Shown: piece after piece, positions 1 through 15,000 of the stretch
Numbering within the stretch: position 1 is the stretch's first letter
Layout of the letters: every line of letters starts with the position of its first letter
From: Pelargonium tetragonum
Lineage: Eukaryota; Streptophyta; Magnoliopsida; Geraniales; Geraniaceae
DNA length: 64,000 nucleotides
NCBI GenBank assembly: GCA_036897445.1
Contig: JAYMTL010000059.1
Coordinates: 44,653 to 108,652 of the forward strand
Reading direction: 5' to 3'
Position numbers and translations under genes: made by a program
The notes under the pieces: generated by a model
What the model saw: only the letters and a program-made list of their open reading frames with translations
Told to the model about the DNA's origin: nothing
Database searches by the model: none

Positions 1-3000
1 TTGACTTTTAGTTCTTGCTAAGAATATCTTTTCTCAGGATCCCATCAAGTATAATATTAAAATGCTGAACAGAAGTATAAGCTGGGGTATACCCGATAGA
101 AAAGACTTTACAAAAAATTCCTTTTAGGGATTACTTTACTATTAGCTATTGACTTGAACTTTTTCGGGGTTTTTAGAGATAATTCAGGGCTCCCTCTCAT
201 CTATAAAAGGTTCTAAGAAAGCTTGAATAAGGTTCTTTACTTAGTGTCAAAGTCAAATAACAATAACCCGGGAAATAGGGATTACAAAAAAGCCTAAAAA
301 GGGTCCCTAAACTAGCAGGGCATTCTAGACAATAACTTTGATGTTTTCAAATGAATACAGAGATTCATTATCTTAAGGATTTTCGAAAGTATTTAAGGGT
401 GTAATTTCTTAGCCCATAATTTTTAATAAAAAGGCATTCGAGATAACGACTCCGGTACTGTTTGGTTTAATCTGTATCCCCTTCCAAGGGTTTCCAGTAG
501 TAGAGTTAAAGTCCCTTTTTACTAAAGGTAATGTAATTAAGAGTGCTCCTTTTCCTTTAGTATGGGGTAATCTCTGGACTTGACGTTTAAAAGTTCCTTT
601 GGGTAGTCATTTCATGTTTTATTGTTATAAGGGTCCCAGCTGTATACAAATGGAATTAGGGTAGACTTCCTGATTAAAATCTTTCAGAAGCGGGTAGTAA
701 CAATTTAGGTAAGGCATTTAATAAAAGTAAGGAGTGGAGGTGCTCCTGTGTTTCAAAGACAAGGGGTTTTCTAGATCTCAACTTTACATTGCGAGTCTTT
801 CAGAGGCCCGGTCTAACTAAGATTGAATCGCAAAAGCGGGTTATAATTCCTACCTTAGAGCTTAGAGTTAAACTAAAAAATTCTGTATCTCAAATACAAG
901 ATTTTCTGATAGATTCTGATAGATAAAGTGCTTTGTTTCTTCAGCACTAAGAAGCTCTTCGGGGCGGGCTTAAATGAACTACAAGACTTTTTCGCTATTC
1001 CTTAGTAAATTCCTTTTCTAGGGGCTGGCAATGGGAGTAACCGACAGGAAAAGCAGGCTTTCACTTTAGTTCTTTAAATCCAAAATTGGAAACAGAAAAG
1101 CAATCCACTATAGAATTCCTATAATTCCCGTTTCATTTGGGACTAGAAAAGCGGAATCTCTACTGATTTAAAGTAAACCCCTGATTTTGGAAGTGGCTTG
1201 TATCCTGGTAAAACACCTAATACTCAATTGGGAAAACCTCACAAGAAAAAAGGGCCATATCACCTTATCACTCTTGTATTATACTAGTCCAGGGGAGCCC
1301 TATCCGGAGAAACTTATTAGTAAAAAAAGCCTATAAATCCGTATAATATCATTACTTTAGGAAATTATTAAATTAGGCTTCCCTGTTTACTGGATTACCT
1401 TACTAAACCAGAAATTCATTTGACTTTTATATAAAATACTGAACAAAGAGACTCGCGACTCTTAAAGCTACTATAACTATACTGTCTAGAACTACTATAG
1501 GAACTGCTAAAGACTCCTATAAATAGACTCTTAATAAATAAAACGAGTCTAACTCCAACAAACTATCTAAAAGTACTCAACCTCTATCTGATTTGAGATT
1601 TATAACGCACTGCTGACTTTTATACCTAGAAAGTTTAACTCGAAATAGAAAAAGACTCTAAAAAATCGGGAGTTTGAAACCGGAGAGTCCCCTCTTCTTA
1701 TAAGGAACTCCTAGTTAATGAAGTGCCCAACCGCTTCACTTGAAACAGCATCCTTTCTGCAAAATGAATACGTAATTGAGGTTCTCCCCCTGCCTTTAAG
1801 AAAACCCCGCAATGTTAGCTCTTTTTTGATGTGCTTCAGAATTCGGACAAAGGGCTTCGCTGCTACATAGCTTTAGTATAATTAAGATTAGAGCTCTCCT
1901 TTAACAAGGAAAAACTTTCGAACAGAAGCCTCGAAAAAAATCTTTAATCTGACTACTTTTTTATAACATCTGTTGAAACTTAGGTTAGGTAAGAAAGCCT
2001 GTTACAAGCCCCTTTATACATATTAAGAAAGGCCCGAGGCTCTTTGAGGGTCGAAACCTATACTTATTACTTCGAAAACCGAGTTCTCCTTCGGGTCTAA
2101 AGCGGGTCATATAGATCAAAACGAACCCCCTGTTATATACTCTATGTACTTGCTACCGGACCACCTTAGTTTTTGTATTGATAAGTCTTTTACTTGACTT
2201 TTTCGCGTTCAGTTTACTTTAGAGCGACTGCTGAGTGACCCCACTTTAAATAAGGCTGCCTTTTAAAAAAACATAACAGAAGTCAAACTACCCAAAGCTC
2301 CCTAATTTGTTCCTTGTAAATATGTACCCTTCTTTTGAAGAAGTTCTATTAAAAAGCACGATGAAGGATTCGTCTCAGACAAGAGTGGATTTTCAAATCC
2401 AAATTACAATGAGACCTAGTATAGTACAACCCTAAAAAAAGGAGCTCTTTACTTAGTTTCTAATTATCTAATCTAAAAATCTTTCCCAGCATTAAGATTT
2501 TTTATAACCAAGCTCCGCCGGGTGTGGGCGGGATTCCAGTAATTAAGTGTTTCAGTATGAAAATCCTTGTTATTTGACAGAGGAGCGTTGCTCTAGAGTT
2601 CCCCCCGGTTACTCTTAAAAGGTAAACCCCGGATACATCCTGTATCATGAATACTTGATTTAGTCCAAAAACTAACTTAGACTTGCTAGTATTCTTATTT
2701 TTCTGGATTTCAAAAAGGATCTTTAGCTTAAAGGAGCCTATATCATATTTGGTATAGAAAGACTTACGTAACCCAGACATTAGTCTAGCAAGCGTATAAT
2801 TAGAAAATTTATTACACAAGGTATACCTTTACAATAATGACTAAAATCTTTTAAGAATACTCATAAATTTACCTAGTTTCTTTCGAAGCCTCCTTCTTGT
2901 CGTCTAAACAGAGGGGGCTCCACTATTCCAGAATATAAGAGTAATTGCTAGGGTTCCCCTGTTCTGGTAAGATCTCTAAAGTTTTATAAAGTCATTTTTG

Positions 3001-6000
3001 AAATGGGTATCATAAGGATTAAGACTTCTCCTATCAAGGAAGTCCAGACCAAAAAAGGATATACTAAAAATGTCAGTTAGAAGAACCCTAAACTAAATAA
3101 GAGTTAAATGTTTAGTGCTTTCCCCTTTTTCAAAGCAAACCCTATTTTTCTAGTCCTCTTTTTTTGTGTTTCTTACTTTTAATTCTATCTGGGAATTCTG
3201 TTAATTATTCAGATTAATAGTATAATTATATTACCTGTGAAGCATTATCCCGTAGTATATAGAACCCAGCAAGCATTGCATACTATAAATTCCGTACTTT
3301 TAGTGTTAGTAAGTATTTATCCTTTAGGAATTCGTTAGTGCAAAAGGCGACCCAGAGATCTCGCAGTTGTACTTAAAATCTTTAAAAAGCGTTCCTTTTT
3401 TTTAGTAGTATAGGTTTAGGTATAGTCCTATATATTTTTACAGAAAAGGGACTTGCTCTTATTATATATTATATCTTAGCTTTTTTCTAGTAAGTAGAGA
3501 AACTGTATATTAGCATACTCATTAATTTCCTTTGAGAAAATGAAAATATTCCAAACCCGAGACTACACAAAGCTAAGAGTTGTTTCTATCCATAGCTCGT
3601 TTTTTATAAAGTGACTCTTGGTTTTGAATCAAAATGCTAAATATATCAGATCTTATCTTTTTATGTGCCTTCTGTTACTAGGGCTTAAAAGGAAAAATCT
3701 TTGTTGCCTTTATATGACGCCCGTAAGTTTACTTCAATTCAAAAGGGAAACCCTTAGAAGCGCCTTAGTTTTTCCCGTTTCATAAAAAGAAGAGGAGGTA
3801 ATCTTAATTCCTCCAAAATTCCTGATATAGGTGTGGGCTCTGACTGTTCAATGTGATAAATTCATCTTGTTTCATTCAAAAAGTACACGAAAATGGTTAG
3901 TCACTTGGAGTCCTTGATGCATCAATATGTATTATGTATAAGGGTTTCCATAGAATAAAGGGAAAGACCCTGGCCTTACAATAAATAAGACTAAAAAATT
4001 AGGATTCTATAAGGAATCTAGAAAGCCTACCCTTTGATGAAAAAAAAGAATCATAAAATATAATAATTTAAAAAGGAAGAGCTTAATCTTAGATTTGTAT
4101 TGGAGGGTCGTTGAAGCGAAGCCTTCCAGCTTTATTTAATATATAGGAATTTTCGGAAAGGTAAAAACGCAGTAATTTAAGAAGTCAAAGTCTTCCTAGT
4201 TTTCATTTTTCTGATCCTCTAACTAATTAGTTTAATAAGATTGGGTACTTGATAGCTATGGCGAAGACAAATTGGATGTCTGTATTAACCAAGGCTTAGT
4301 TGAGAGAGAAACTTAGTATATATAAAGCTAGTTCCTATTATAAAAAATATCTCAATTTTGGGAAATACCTGGATAAAAGAAAACTATCTTACTAGTTCGG
4401 CTGCTGAAAAGCGGAGAGAAATGCTTTTATTTACACTCCCTGGAGTTCCCCTATCGTATCCTTTTTTATTGCTATTGAAAATGAATTTGGTAATAATTAC
4501 TGAGTATGCTTATTCATTTATATTTCATCCAAGCTATTTTTACAAAGGAAAAGATTAACGTTCAGTAAATAAAGAAATAAGGTAGGTGGCTATCATTACT
4601 CAGGACCAATAGATAAAAACTTTTATAAAAGAGTGCGGGCTATACTCTTTGTTTCGCAAAGAAAAACGGGTTTCTAGACAACACGTCTAACCTTAGCTCT
4701 CAAAAAAACCAAAACAAAGTATCCCGGAAGATTCTTGTAACAATTGAGACGTGCTATTTATAAGCCCTTTTAATTTGTCCGTTTTCTCGTAGTTGCTCAT
4801 AGATTCTTTTTAGTAATTGGTACCGGATAGGACATAAAAAAGTTAAGCTATACTTTTTCGATACTACATAAATAAGGGCTCTTTAAGTCTTTGTGTAGTG
4901 GGAGGCTCCCCGAGTATGCTGTGATTTTTTTTAAGATTTAGTATAATATTTTACCCGTCTACGTGAGTTTTAAGATCGGCTCACTAATTTTAAGGCATCT
5001 AAAAAGAAATAAAAGAATAGTTTTAGTAGAAACCAGGCTTTCTTATTTGGCTAGGTTTTCAACCCCAAGGGGCCTCTTGACATATCTTTACTTTCATGTA
5101 TTCTGCAGCCCTCGTGCACTCCTATATAAACTTGAAGACCTTTGGGTCTCCACACACTAACAAATAAGACTAGACAAATGGAAAGATTTTTTGTAACTAC
5201 TACAAAGAGCTTGTCAATAGAAAACAAAAAGAAGGCTTTTTAGCAAAAGGGGCACTAAACTAAATAGAATCTATTAAGTACTCGCTATTCCTAGAGTCCG
5301 CTACTATTGCTAATGGATTCTCTCGTTTGAGAAAGTATTCTTTATTTTTATTTTGGAAAACCTAATTTTTCAGACCTATACTATATATATCTGGTTGCTT
5401 TTTTATAGTCCCGCGTGACAAACTAGAATCCTCTTTAGTTTTATCATATTCTTGTGTCCCAAAGTTTTAACTAAATATTAATAAATATCCTTTTCGGGTA
5501 TACAGGTTCAAGCTAAGGGTAGTGCTAAAAAAAAAAGGTAACAAAAAAGGGGGCACCCCGTTACGTGTAGATATTAAGAGCCTACTGTATGCAAAGTAGT
5601 ATAGCTAGAATAAGTAAGTTGTAAATTATTAACTTCTTACGTAAAAAGAAAGAGTCTTATCAAATTAAACGTAAATAATAACCCTTCAGGAACTTTACTA
5701 CGTATAAGAGGAGTCTAGAGTTTTTGGCAATAGGGATATGGGTCTTATTAAGTCCGTTCTTTCTTGTTTCCCCTTTTGTTATTGGGGCTTGCCTTAATGT
5801 TTCGTTAATAACCCCTTTTTAAAATTTTTCTTTATTATATATTTAGAATATACCGGAACTGGGTTAGCTTTATCAAGCCCTTAGAATTAGAAGAAAGCCT
5901 TTACCTTTTTTTAGGAACTTCTGGGGTTCTCCCAGGTTTTAGGTTTTTTATTATAGAGCACTACTTCATGTGATTCTGAGCCTTTTGATTCATAAATAGA

Positions 6001-9000
6001 GCTTGCTTGGCTTTACTTATCCTACAGCAAGAGAGATTACAGAGTTTTAGTCGTCCACTTACTTTATATTATACAAGAGCACTAAGCTAGGATTCTCAGA
6101 CAAAAGAGTAAAGTTAAAGTCAAACCAAAGACTTTAAAAATTTTAACTGAGTTTTTTCTCACCAAAGGGCATTTCAGGGTTGGCATATCTAGGGTATTTT
6201 CTGGATTTTTTTCTTTAATAAATAAAAATATGTAAATTGAAATTAGCCCTCGGTATACTTTTTATAATAATACAAGTATTTCGTGCCTTAGTGCTCAAGC
6301 TAGCTACTCAAAAAAACTAGCCTACTAACAAAGGATAACTAAGGTTACACAAATACATTAAAAAGTACCCTACCCAAGAATAAAAAGGAAAGGTTATTCT
6401 GGCTTGGTTGGATAGGTTTAATAAGTAAATTCATTCTCTTTTCTAAAGCTAAATAACTTGACTTGCAATTTCGAACCCCTTACATCCTTTAAAACCTGCT
6501 TTTTGCCCAAGGGATACCCACGAGTTTTTTGCGCCATTTCCCTAATCCAAAAGTATGTTATAAAATATCTAGAACTATTGGTCATTAAGAGGCTTTGCAG
6601 TTCTGTAACACATAGAGGATTCGCTTCGAAAATCCCCAATTAGAAACCTGTATACTCAATTTTTTGCAAATTCTTATAAACTAAATAATTAACAAGAGTC
6701 TTTAACCGTTTGTAGTAAAAAAAACTTTTCAGTCAGGGAAAACGAACCCGTTAAAAGTACATGCAACCTAATATCCAATAAAAATGAGAGTATTCCTAAA
6801 AAATAGAAAAAGTACTGAGTTCTTTACACTCATAATTTGCGATTCTCGGGGTGCGCATTAGAGTAAGTGTTTACAGGTCTGCGGATAAACTCTAAGGTTG
6901 CTTAATTAGTGAGGGTTCACAATTATTTATATTCGTAAGTATGAGCACAAGATCTCTTTTTATGGGTGTCATAAACGCGACTAGAAACCAGGGAAAACCC
7001 CTTTTACAATAAATATTAGAGAGAGTAAGCTTACTCTGTATCTAGATTCACTTAATCACTTGAGGCCCGTAGAAATAAGATATCTCATGATTCCCTTTTT
7101 CTTTTTAGAAAACTGAGGGCGAGGGCATAGAATTAACAAGTATATACTTATAAGAGGCTAATTTCGAGTAAAAGTCGTAAATCCAAAAAAGAGGTTGAGA
7201 CTCGTTCCAAGTCTATTTTATATAGTGGGATCCTGGGGAAAGTAGAACGATTTCTTAGTTGACCGGAAACCTAGGGTTCGAATGGGCTTATTACAAATTT
7301 CTTTTACTTTTCTTGTTTATTCTTAAGATTTTCATTTCACAGCTCCTAAGAGCCTTGCTAAAGGCTCTCTCCAACATTGTTAAGATTAGAGGCATACTCG
7401 TAACTAAGTTTATTCTACCTTTGTCTTTGTTTAGGAAAAACTAGCGCTTAAAAATTCTACTTTACCTATTCTGCTTTTGTTTTGAAAGGATTAAGACCCC
7501 GTGGGCGAAGGGAGGAACAAAAGAACATTGCTTTAGCTGTTAAATATTAAGTTTTTAGAGGAGAAACAAAAGCCAACTTCTAAGGAAATTTAGAGTGTAA
7601 GCTCCTTTGTTTACTTAATATACTTCACAAAAAAACCCGAGAGCAAGATAACCCTTTTTTTAGGATTACCAAGTTCAGGTTAGATAAAGAATCCCCGCCT
7701 ACTTTAAGCTTTGCCTGGGATTCAGATTCCTTTTATTTCTATATTTTAAGGGCCCGTGATCACTTACGCTTTTACCAATTTCCCAAATTATTAGACTCAT
7801 TCTTTTCTCATGTTAACACTAAGCGGAAAAGAGATCGCTTTATTTAATTTCATTTTATAACGGTTAAATAAAAAGGCTCCACTTTCTTTGTTTGCCCTAG
7901 GCTTCGTTGCTCCTTAAATAAAAAAAAGATTCTCCTTTCGTGAAAGACTCCTGTTTCCGAGACTAGGAACCGCTGCTAAATTAAGTACTCCGGGTAAAGC
8001 TCTAAAGCTATTCTTCGTTTTGATTTCCTATATTTGCCTTTAAACTTATTTTCTTGTAAAAACTTTACAGGAATTCTCTGCTGCTTAGACAACTAAAAAC
8101 TCCTGAGTAAATTAAGAGTTGCTGCGGCAAATAGATAAAAAGACTTATACTATAGCAAATCCAAGTACTTCCCCTTATCTGGACGGGAACATTAAACCGA
8201 CACAGTCTTACTTACAAAATGACTTGAGATGATGTCTAATTTTATTCTTCTCTGTTTATACTTTACGCAACCGCATTTTAAGAAAAATCCTTTCTTAATA
8301 TTTTCTAAATAAAGAATAAAATAAAGGACCCGTTTTCTTTTGTCTGCTACACGAATCCTACTTTTTCTAAATCAGGCATAGGGCAAAAAATTAAAGAAGG
8401 ATCTGGCTGGGTAAGTAGTTTCAACTACGTAAAGTTTTAGCTTTAGCCATAATGAACCCGTATAAAAATGCAGTTCGCTTCGTATCTTATAAAACAAAAA
8501 ATTCTTTACCTTTACTTATTTGAAAGTCTATTTCAGTGCTCCCGTAGAAGATAAAAGTCTTAAGTAATAATCTTGAATTGGTACTTATCAAAATCCTGAA
8601 TTAAATAAGCTAGCTCCTTGTTTAAACTACCATAAGGGGCCCCTTTTTGATATATTTTACTTTAGATCTACAGACTGTAACAATCCCGCATAGGATCTAG
8701 TATAGTGAAATTTTCTTGTGATAAGAGCATCTCTTTTTATTTATAAATGTGGGTGTAGGAATTCTATGTTTGGGACAGAAGTTTATGCCTAAGATTAATT
8801 TAGTAAAGTTCAGGATTCTCTAGAAGTTTGGAATAGGTATATTACAAAAGGATATGGTGTCGCAACATTAAAAGGGCAGGGTCTCCCCGCTGAGGGTATC
8901 CGCCATAAGGTAAAAGGGATTCTTATCTCTGCTGCATGAGAGGGGTACCCCCAGAAATGAAGTTAAAGTAAAAAGGATACGTTACTAAATAGGAAGCTCC

Positions 9001-12000
9001 CTTCATTTTAATTCTAGTTGTTTCAAGAATGATAAATCTTGTAAGTCATTAATTCTATAATTCAAGTAGTTCTCATTTTCCTCTCTCAACCCGCAACCTT
9101 GTACATGTAACTTCTTTTCAAGGTGTTCTACCGAGTGAAATACTTGTTGTCTTGTAGTTCTTACTAACTCTTCCTTTTAGGCCCTCCCCTTACGGATGAC
9201 TTAAACCTTCTAAGGTGAGTGTTAGCTTTACTTCATTTTTAAACAAGTTTACCTATTCTATTGTCTTTTATTAACTTATTGCAAAAGCTTATTTCAAACT
9301 AAGCAAAAAGCAATTCTAAGTCAAGTTATTTACTAATGCAAAGAACAAATGAAACTAACAAAGTAGCATGAAAGGACAAACTTTCTTCAATTGAGCCTAA
9401 AATGCTAAATCAGGATACTTAATCCTCAAGTATGAGAATTTTCTATTCTGTGCGTATACCACATAAACTTAAGAAACCCGTTCTACAGGTGTACATCTTT
9501 TATTAACAAATCAAGAAAAGTATAGTAAATAAAGTGATAAAAGTACAAGAACTATCTTTTTCTATTATTAGTACTAAAGCGACAATTCATAGGTTAAGTA
9601 ACCCGGAAATCTTACTCTATAACTAGCAGGGGCAACCTTGTTTATAAGACCTATCTGCCTGATTCTTAGAATTTCTTATAAGCTCAAGCATGCCGGACTC
9701 TATTAAGAAAGTTTCTGGTTTTACTATAAAGCTTAGTACTTTAAAGATATTAAATCAAGGCTGTAGAAAGGTGAGATTCAGTTTAAACGACTCCGTTTCT
9801 TTTAGGAAGTTCTGTTAGCCAATGTTATCTAAACCTTATTTTTAGACTAGTCAGAATTCTCCCTAACAATATGTTATGTTACAAAAGACATAGAATGTGG
9901 GTAAACTCGCTTGAGCCTAATGACTTTTTATTAAAAGGGTTACCTATATCACAGCAAGAATACCCGGTCTAATAGAAAAAAGCTTCTATGAAATCGAGTC
10001 TAGCTAAGCAAGGTATAAATTAACGGAATTGACTTGACTGAAAACCTATTATAGGCCCTGCTCCTTACCAACAATTTGAGTTCTTCTCAAGTAGAAACCA
10101 ATTAACACTGAAACAGAAAATAGACTACTAAACTTTTTATAAATAACCGAAAATTGAATTTAGTAATTGTAATTCTAGTGGGAATTCCCAATTAGGTTGC
10201 TCTTTACTTTTGAAGATACAGAGTCAGCCCTCTTTTTAAAATGAAAGGAATTTGGCGCTTTTAGGTCTTACTTTGTACCTTTCTCTACAACTTCAAATCT
10301 AGAATCCAAATAGAAGTAGTAAATCACTTTATCTGTATATTATATAGTAAACTCTTATAAACCAGCTTCTTAGAATCTTACTTATTATTTACCTCCTAAC
10401 TTCTTTCAATAAGTAACTTTCTTTTATTTACATTTATATAAAGAGATTCTTAAGAGCAAGACTTCAAAACAAAGGGAATTGGGCTCCTTAACCATTTCAG
10501 TATTTACCGGTCTTATTATTTTATCAGCAGTTTAGAGCACCTAAGGACTCCAGCCACTTTTTTAAAAGACTCTATAGTTTTTTTATTCTATTAATTAAGC
10601 CTATGAGGTTTTATCACGACTCGGTATCGGTTTTATTTCGTTTTGGGGGCTGAAAGAGTCCCTATGTACCAAATGAGTCGTTTTTACTATATCCAGCAGA
10701 GTATTAAATCTTCTAAATACCTTTCTCGTGGCTCGTGAAAAGGGGTCAATTTATTTATTGCAAAAATTTCTTCCATTTTCAGTCCTCTTGTATTTTACGA
10801 TTTAATCTCTGTCACATGAGACATGAGGGGTGCTTATATAAAATGAAGTAATAAAAGATCACAACAAGAAAGATGCTTTTTATATTACTTTTAACTAAGC
10901 GGAACTACTGCAAAGAAATCAGGCTTGCTCAATTAACCCCTTTTACTCTAGCTTTTCGAAGCAGTAATTTTAAGAAAAAGAGGTCCGGACTCTCGACGCA
11001 CGATATTTACTGTATTACACTCAGATTTTGGGGCATCATAGCAAGTTTAAGAAAATAGAAAAGCTCTCAGATTAAAAACTTGGTTACTGTGAAGAATTAC
11101 AAGGGCCAGACTTCTTCTTTTATTAGGATTTCCTTCGAAGTTCTAATTAGGAGTGAAATAGAATTCTTAAATTAATAACGGTTAAAGCTTTCGCAAAGAG
11201 CTCGTTTATACAATTAGGATCTTGAACCTTTAGCCGATAGCGCGGGATTAGACTACCTCTAAATTTAGTTGTTTACTCTTTATTATAATTATATTAGTTT
11301 AAAAAAGAAAAAACCCCTTTTTTGGGATGGGAATAAACCGGGACCTAGAGGATAAAATTTTCAATAGAGGGCATCCGTGCACTAACTAGGACAGCTCTGC
11401 CAAAGAAGGGGCCTCGAAATTGAATACAGCGCCCCTCTTGCATAACTAAAAAACATCTGTCAAAGCATATATTTTTCATAAAAGGGCGAGAATATAGTAC
11501 TATTGAGATATTCTTTTCGTAGAACAGGATCAAAATCTGCATAAACCAACCAATTACCAAAGCAAGCCTTAGCATGATAGTATCTTATCTCTACCAAAGG
11601 GAGTCCTTTTTAGAGTCTTTTTTTATTCGTTTGATAAACCTGGGTTGTTACTCCTATTATATAAAGGGACTCTCCTTGAACTTTCTTGCGGATAGCTAGT
11701 GTTTAAGTCGTCTAGTAAAAAACTTGTATAAAAAAGCCCTCTATTCGACTTTTTTTCTATTTGTTTTTTATTCACCCCTCCTTACTTTATTTACAGACTT
11801 CTAGGGCTCTCCTAAAAAGGGGAACCTAGCAGTACATAACTAGATTTCTGAACTAGAAACCTTTTCTATTCTAAAATTTGTTTACAGGGACTCTGGTGCC
11901 TAGCATTAACAAATATTGGGGCGCTTTTAGGGTTACATGAAATCAAAAACTTATACTTTACTTAAGGAAATTTTACGGTATCCCTCGGAATAAAAGGGCC

Positions 12001-15000
12001 GAGGCCCCGGAGGGAACCCTTTACTAGAATATCTGAAAAGGGACCCTTGTAAATTCCTTTTACTTTTTAAAGCTCCCACAAGAGATCTCGGGGTTTAAAA
12101 AGGGAGGCTTACCCGTAGATAAAAATTCATTCTTAACGGAATCTCTAAAAGATCTATAAATAACAAAAACTTGTTCAATATAAAACTCTCATAGTAAAGT
12201 ATATTGGATGCTGAACTGAAGCCCAGTAAACTTTAAAAACTAAGTGTCGAGTTTTTTTAGCCTTCCACAGCCCAAGTAACTCGGGTGCCTTAATTAACCT
12301 TAACTTAATTAATAAGAGTAAAAAAGAAAATTCTGAAAAAGCTTTTCAAATCTAGGCAATTCCAAACACACAACGAGAAGTAAATCTATATTTAGATTTT
12401 TTGACCTCTTTGTTTTGTCTTTATTCTTTATATAGTACCCTTTTCTATTTTTATACTATATAGGAAGTCGCTTATAGCAATTACAGCAAACAAATGAGAC
12501 CCTTCCTATTAGATATCTGTAGTTTTGCAGGTAAAATCCCTAAATAAGAGCTGACAAGGGTTTATAACCCCTTCAAAAGCGGGGACTCCCACTCTATTTT
12601 TTGATATTATATTTATCCAAGATTCTTAAGCCAAAGACCCCAACAGGTTAAGGAATCTGGCTGTATTCTCAAGAGGTCTCTACTTACGTAGGTATAACAT
12701 AAGTAAAAGCTTAGATCCGGGTTGTATAATCTCATTGTCTTATATTTAGTCTAGTTCAGAACATAACAAGTCTCAGACTCATAATTCCAATTCAAAAAGC
12801 TTCTTTATAAAAAATAGAGGAACCTCACTACCCATAAAAGTCTTATCGCCTTTTCTAGTTATAGCAAGACAAATGCGGAACCCTATAATTTCGATATCAA
12901 GCCTTCTTGATCTAGTCCGTAATTTGAGACAAATCAAATAAAGTAACCTTATAAGTATATTAAGTGAATATGACTTATAGTTTTCCTCGAATGAATAAGA
13001 TTAAGGGAGGTGTGGGTTTTTTAGTCCAAAAAGAAAAAGCGGAGGGAGCAAAGTACTTCGTAAACAAAAAATGGGGAAGGATTTCAACTGATCTAGTAAA
13101 AAAGTCTATTTTTGTGTTTTGTCGTCTAATTAAGGGACCCGAGTTCTAACATAAGAAGCCCTTTCCCTTTAGAAAGCTTGTTATGAAAGATTGAAGAGAA
13201 ATCCTTTAGCCAGTTATGAGACCCTTTGAATAAAGGTTTACAATTTGTACTGAAAGGTAGCTAGAAAAATCTGTGTAACGGTTATTAGGACTCCTACTCC
13301 TTGTGGGGGTTTACGCTTAATTGATATAAATATAACGAAATTTCACTAAGATAAGAAGGCATTATCTTTATGGATCCTGTGCAGGACTCTAGAATCTAAA
13401 CTAAAAGGGATTCGCTAAGAGTAGATATAGATAGATAATAAAGCGAGACTTTTCTAATACCGAGCTCTAAGAATATAACAAAAAATAGGTGAAGAAATCC
13501 AGTGCTCTGAGTTAAACTCCCGGCACCCCTATACTGTAGAACGAGGAGAGAATTGCATATTAATTAGAAATTTAGGAGTCAAATCACTCCTATAGGAAGA
13601 TCTTTCTTTTTAAGTATGAATGAGTAAGAAGAGAAAGCACTAACATACTATGTTTAATTAGGAGGAGTGACTTTTTAATATGATTAATCAAACGAGAGTT
13701 TCTTTCTTTAATGCCTTGAGTCAAAACTTTCGAACACCCCTATATGCCTATATACATAAATCATAAAGGAGTGCCTTGTCGCTTAGGATATACTAAAAAT
13801 TTCAAAGAACGAGAGATAAATTGACTAATTTCTTTTTACAGAGCTTTTGTTGAATATCAAACAAGAGAGAAGCGACTTTTAAGAGTTGGGCGCAGAAGCC
13901 CCACGTATCTAGCACACAAGTATAGGATAACCTCCAATTATTCCCTTTGAATTTAACTCTACCAAAAGAGCTTGTTGTTAAAGCCAAGTATTATTACTAA
14001 AATACGTATGTAACCCCTTTTTGAATAGACAATCGCCCAGTATTCGGTAAACATTATAAGACATTTTATTTAAGTATTTAAGAAAAAGCAGCTTTTCATA
14101 AATGGACTCAGTTCTTGAAATAGGGTGTAGATAGACTATAAGTAGGTATATGTAATTCCATGTCAAACCCCGCGAACCCTCTTTTAGTATTTCTCTCTCC
14201 GGACAGCCTAGAGTTTGTTTGGACAAAGTAATAATAAGTGAACCCTAGTTTCTATTGCAGCTCACACAAAACACTTTGACTTTGGAGTCCTTCATGTACT
14301 TTTTTTAAGCTCAGCTGGGAATTTAGTGATATTGTGACCAGTACTCTTTGCTTGCAAGTCTACTGTTGGAAACAGCGCTACTTCTTTCAAAGGATTGAAT
14401 AACAGAGTTTTGCGGCATACAGGGGATTCCCAAAAATTCCTATATCAATTGAACTGGATCTATATTCTAAATGAAAAACTCATTATATATACTATTAATA
14501 AAGGAAAGCGGTTCAATAAGTGAAGTGCTTGCGCTGATCAAGGAGTAGTTACAAGCTTAAGATATTGGGATAACGGACAAAAATGACCTCAACTAATTAG
14601 GTATTACGGGATTAGAACTTGTATATTCTTTTATGTTCGGTCGGCTCTAACAGTCATTTTTTGATACGTAGCTTATGGGTTAGTTACTACTAAGGACTTT
14701 CTTTAAACTTGTGTGTCTGCAGAACTTGGAGGCCCTTTTTTTGCTAAACCCTCTACTACTAGGTATAGTATACGCTTTCTCCTTAAGTCATTTTATGGGC
14801 TCGGTTAATTAATTGCATAATATTTTAAATACCTTTCTTTAACAGCCCTCCCTAGTATGGAAAAAAAGGACTTTTGCCCTTTAAAATTAGATAAAAAAGA
14901 GATTGCGTATAATAAAAATTTTTGAGTTCTAATTAATAAGGGGTGAACGTAGCGCTTAATCCAAAGGTAGCTGCCGCCTATTAAGACTAAAACAACAGTA

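Noticed and set aside
2502-2819. 105-codon minus-strand frame
   Set aside because: No motif, no hydrophobic pattern, no composition change or neighbour; length within chance expectation for the window.
4488-4512. Phase giving FGNNYW, loosely like a cytochrome oxidase subunit 1 segment
   Set aside because: Only a few residues match, the spacing is wrong and no adjacent conserved segment exists.
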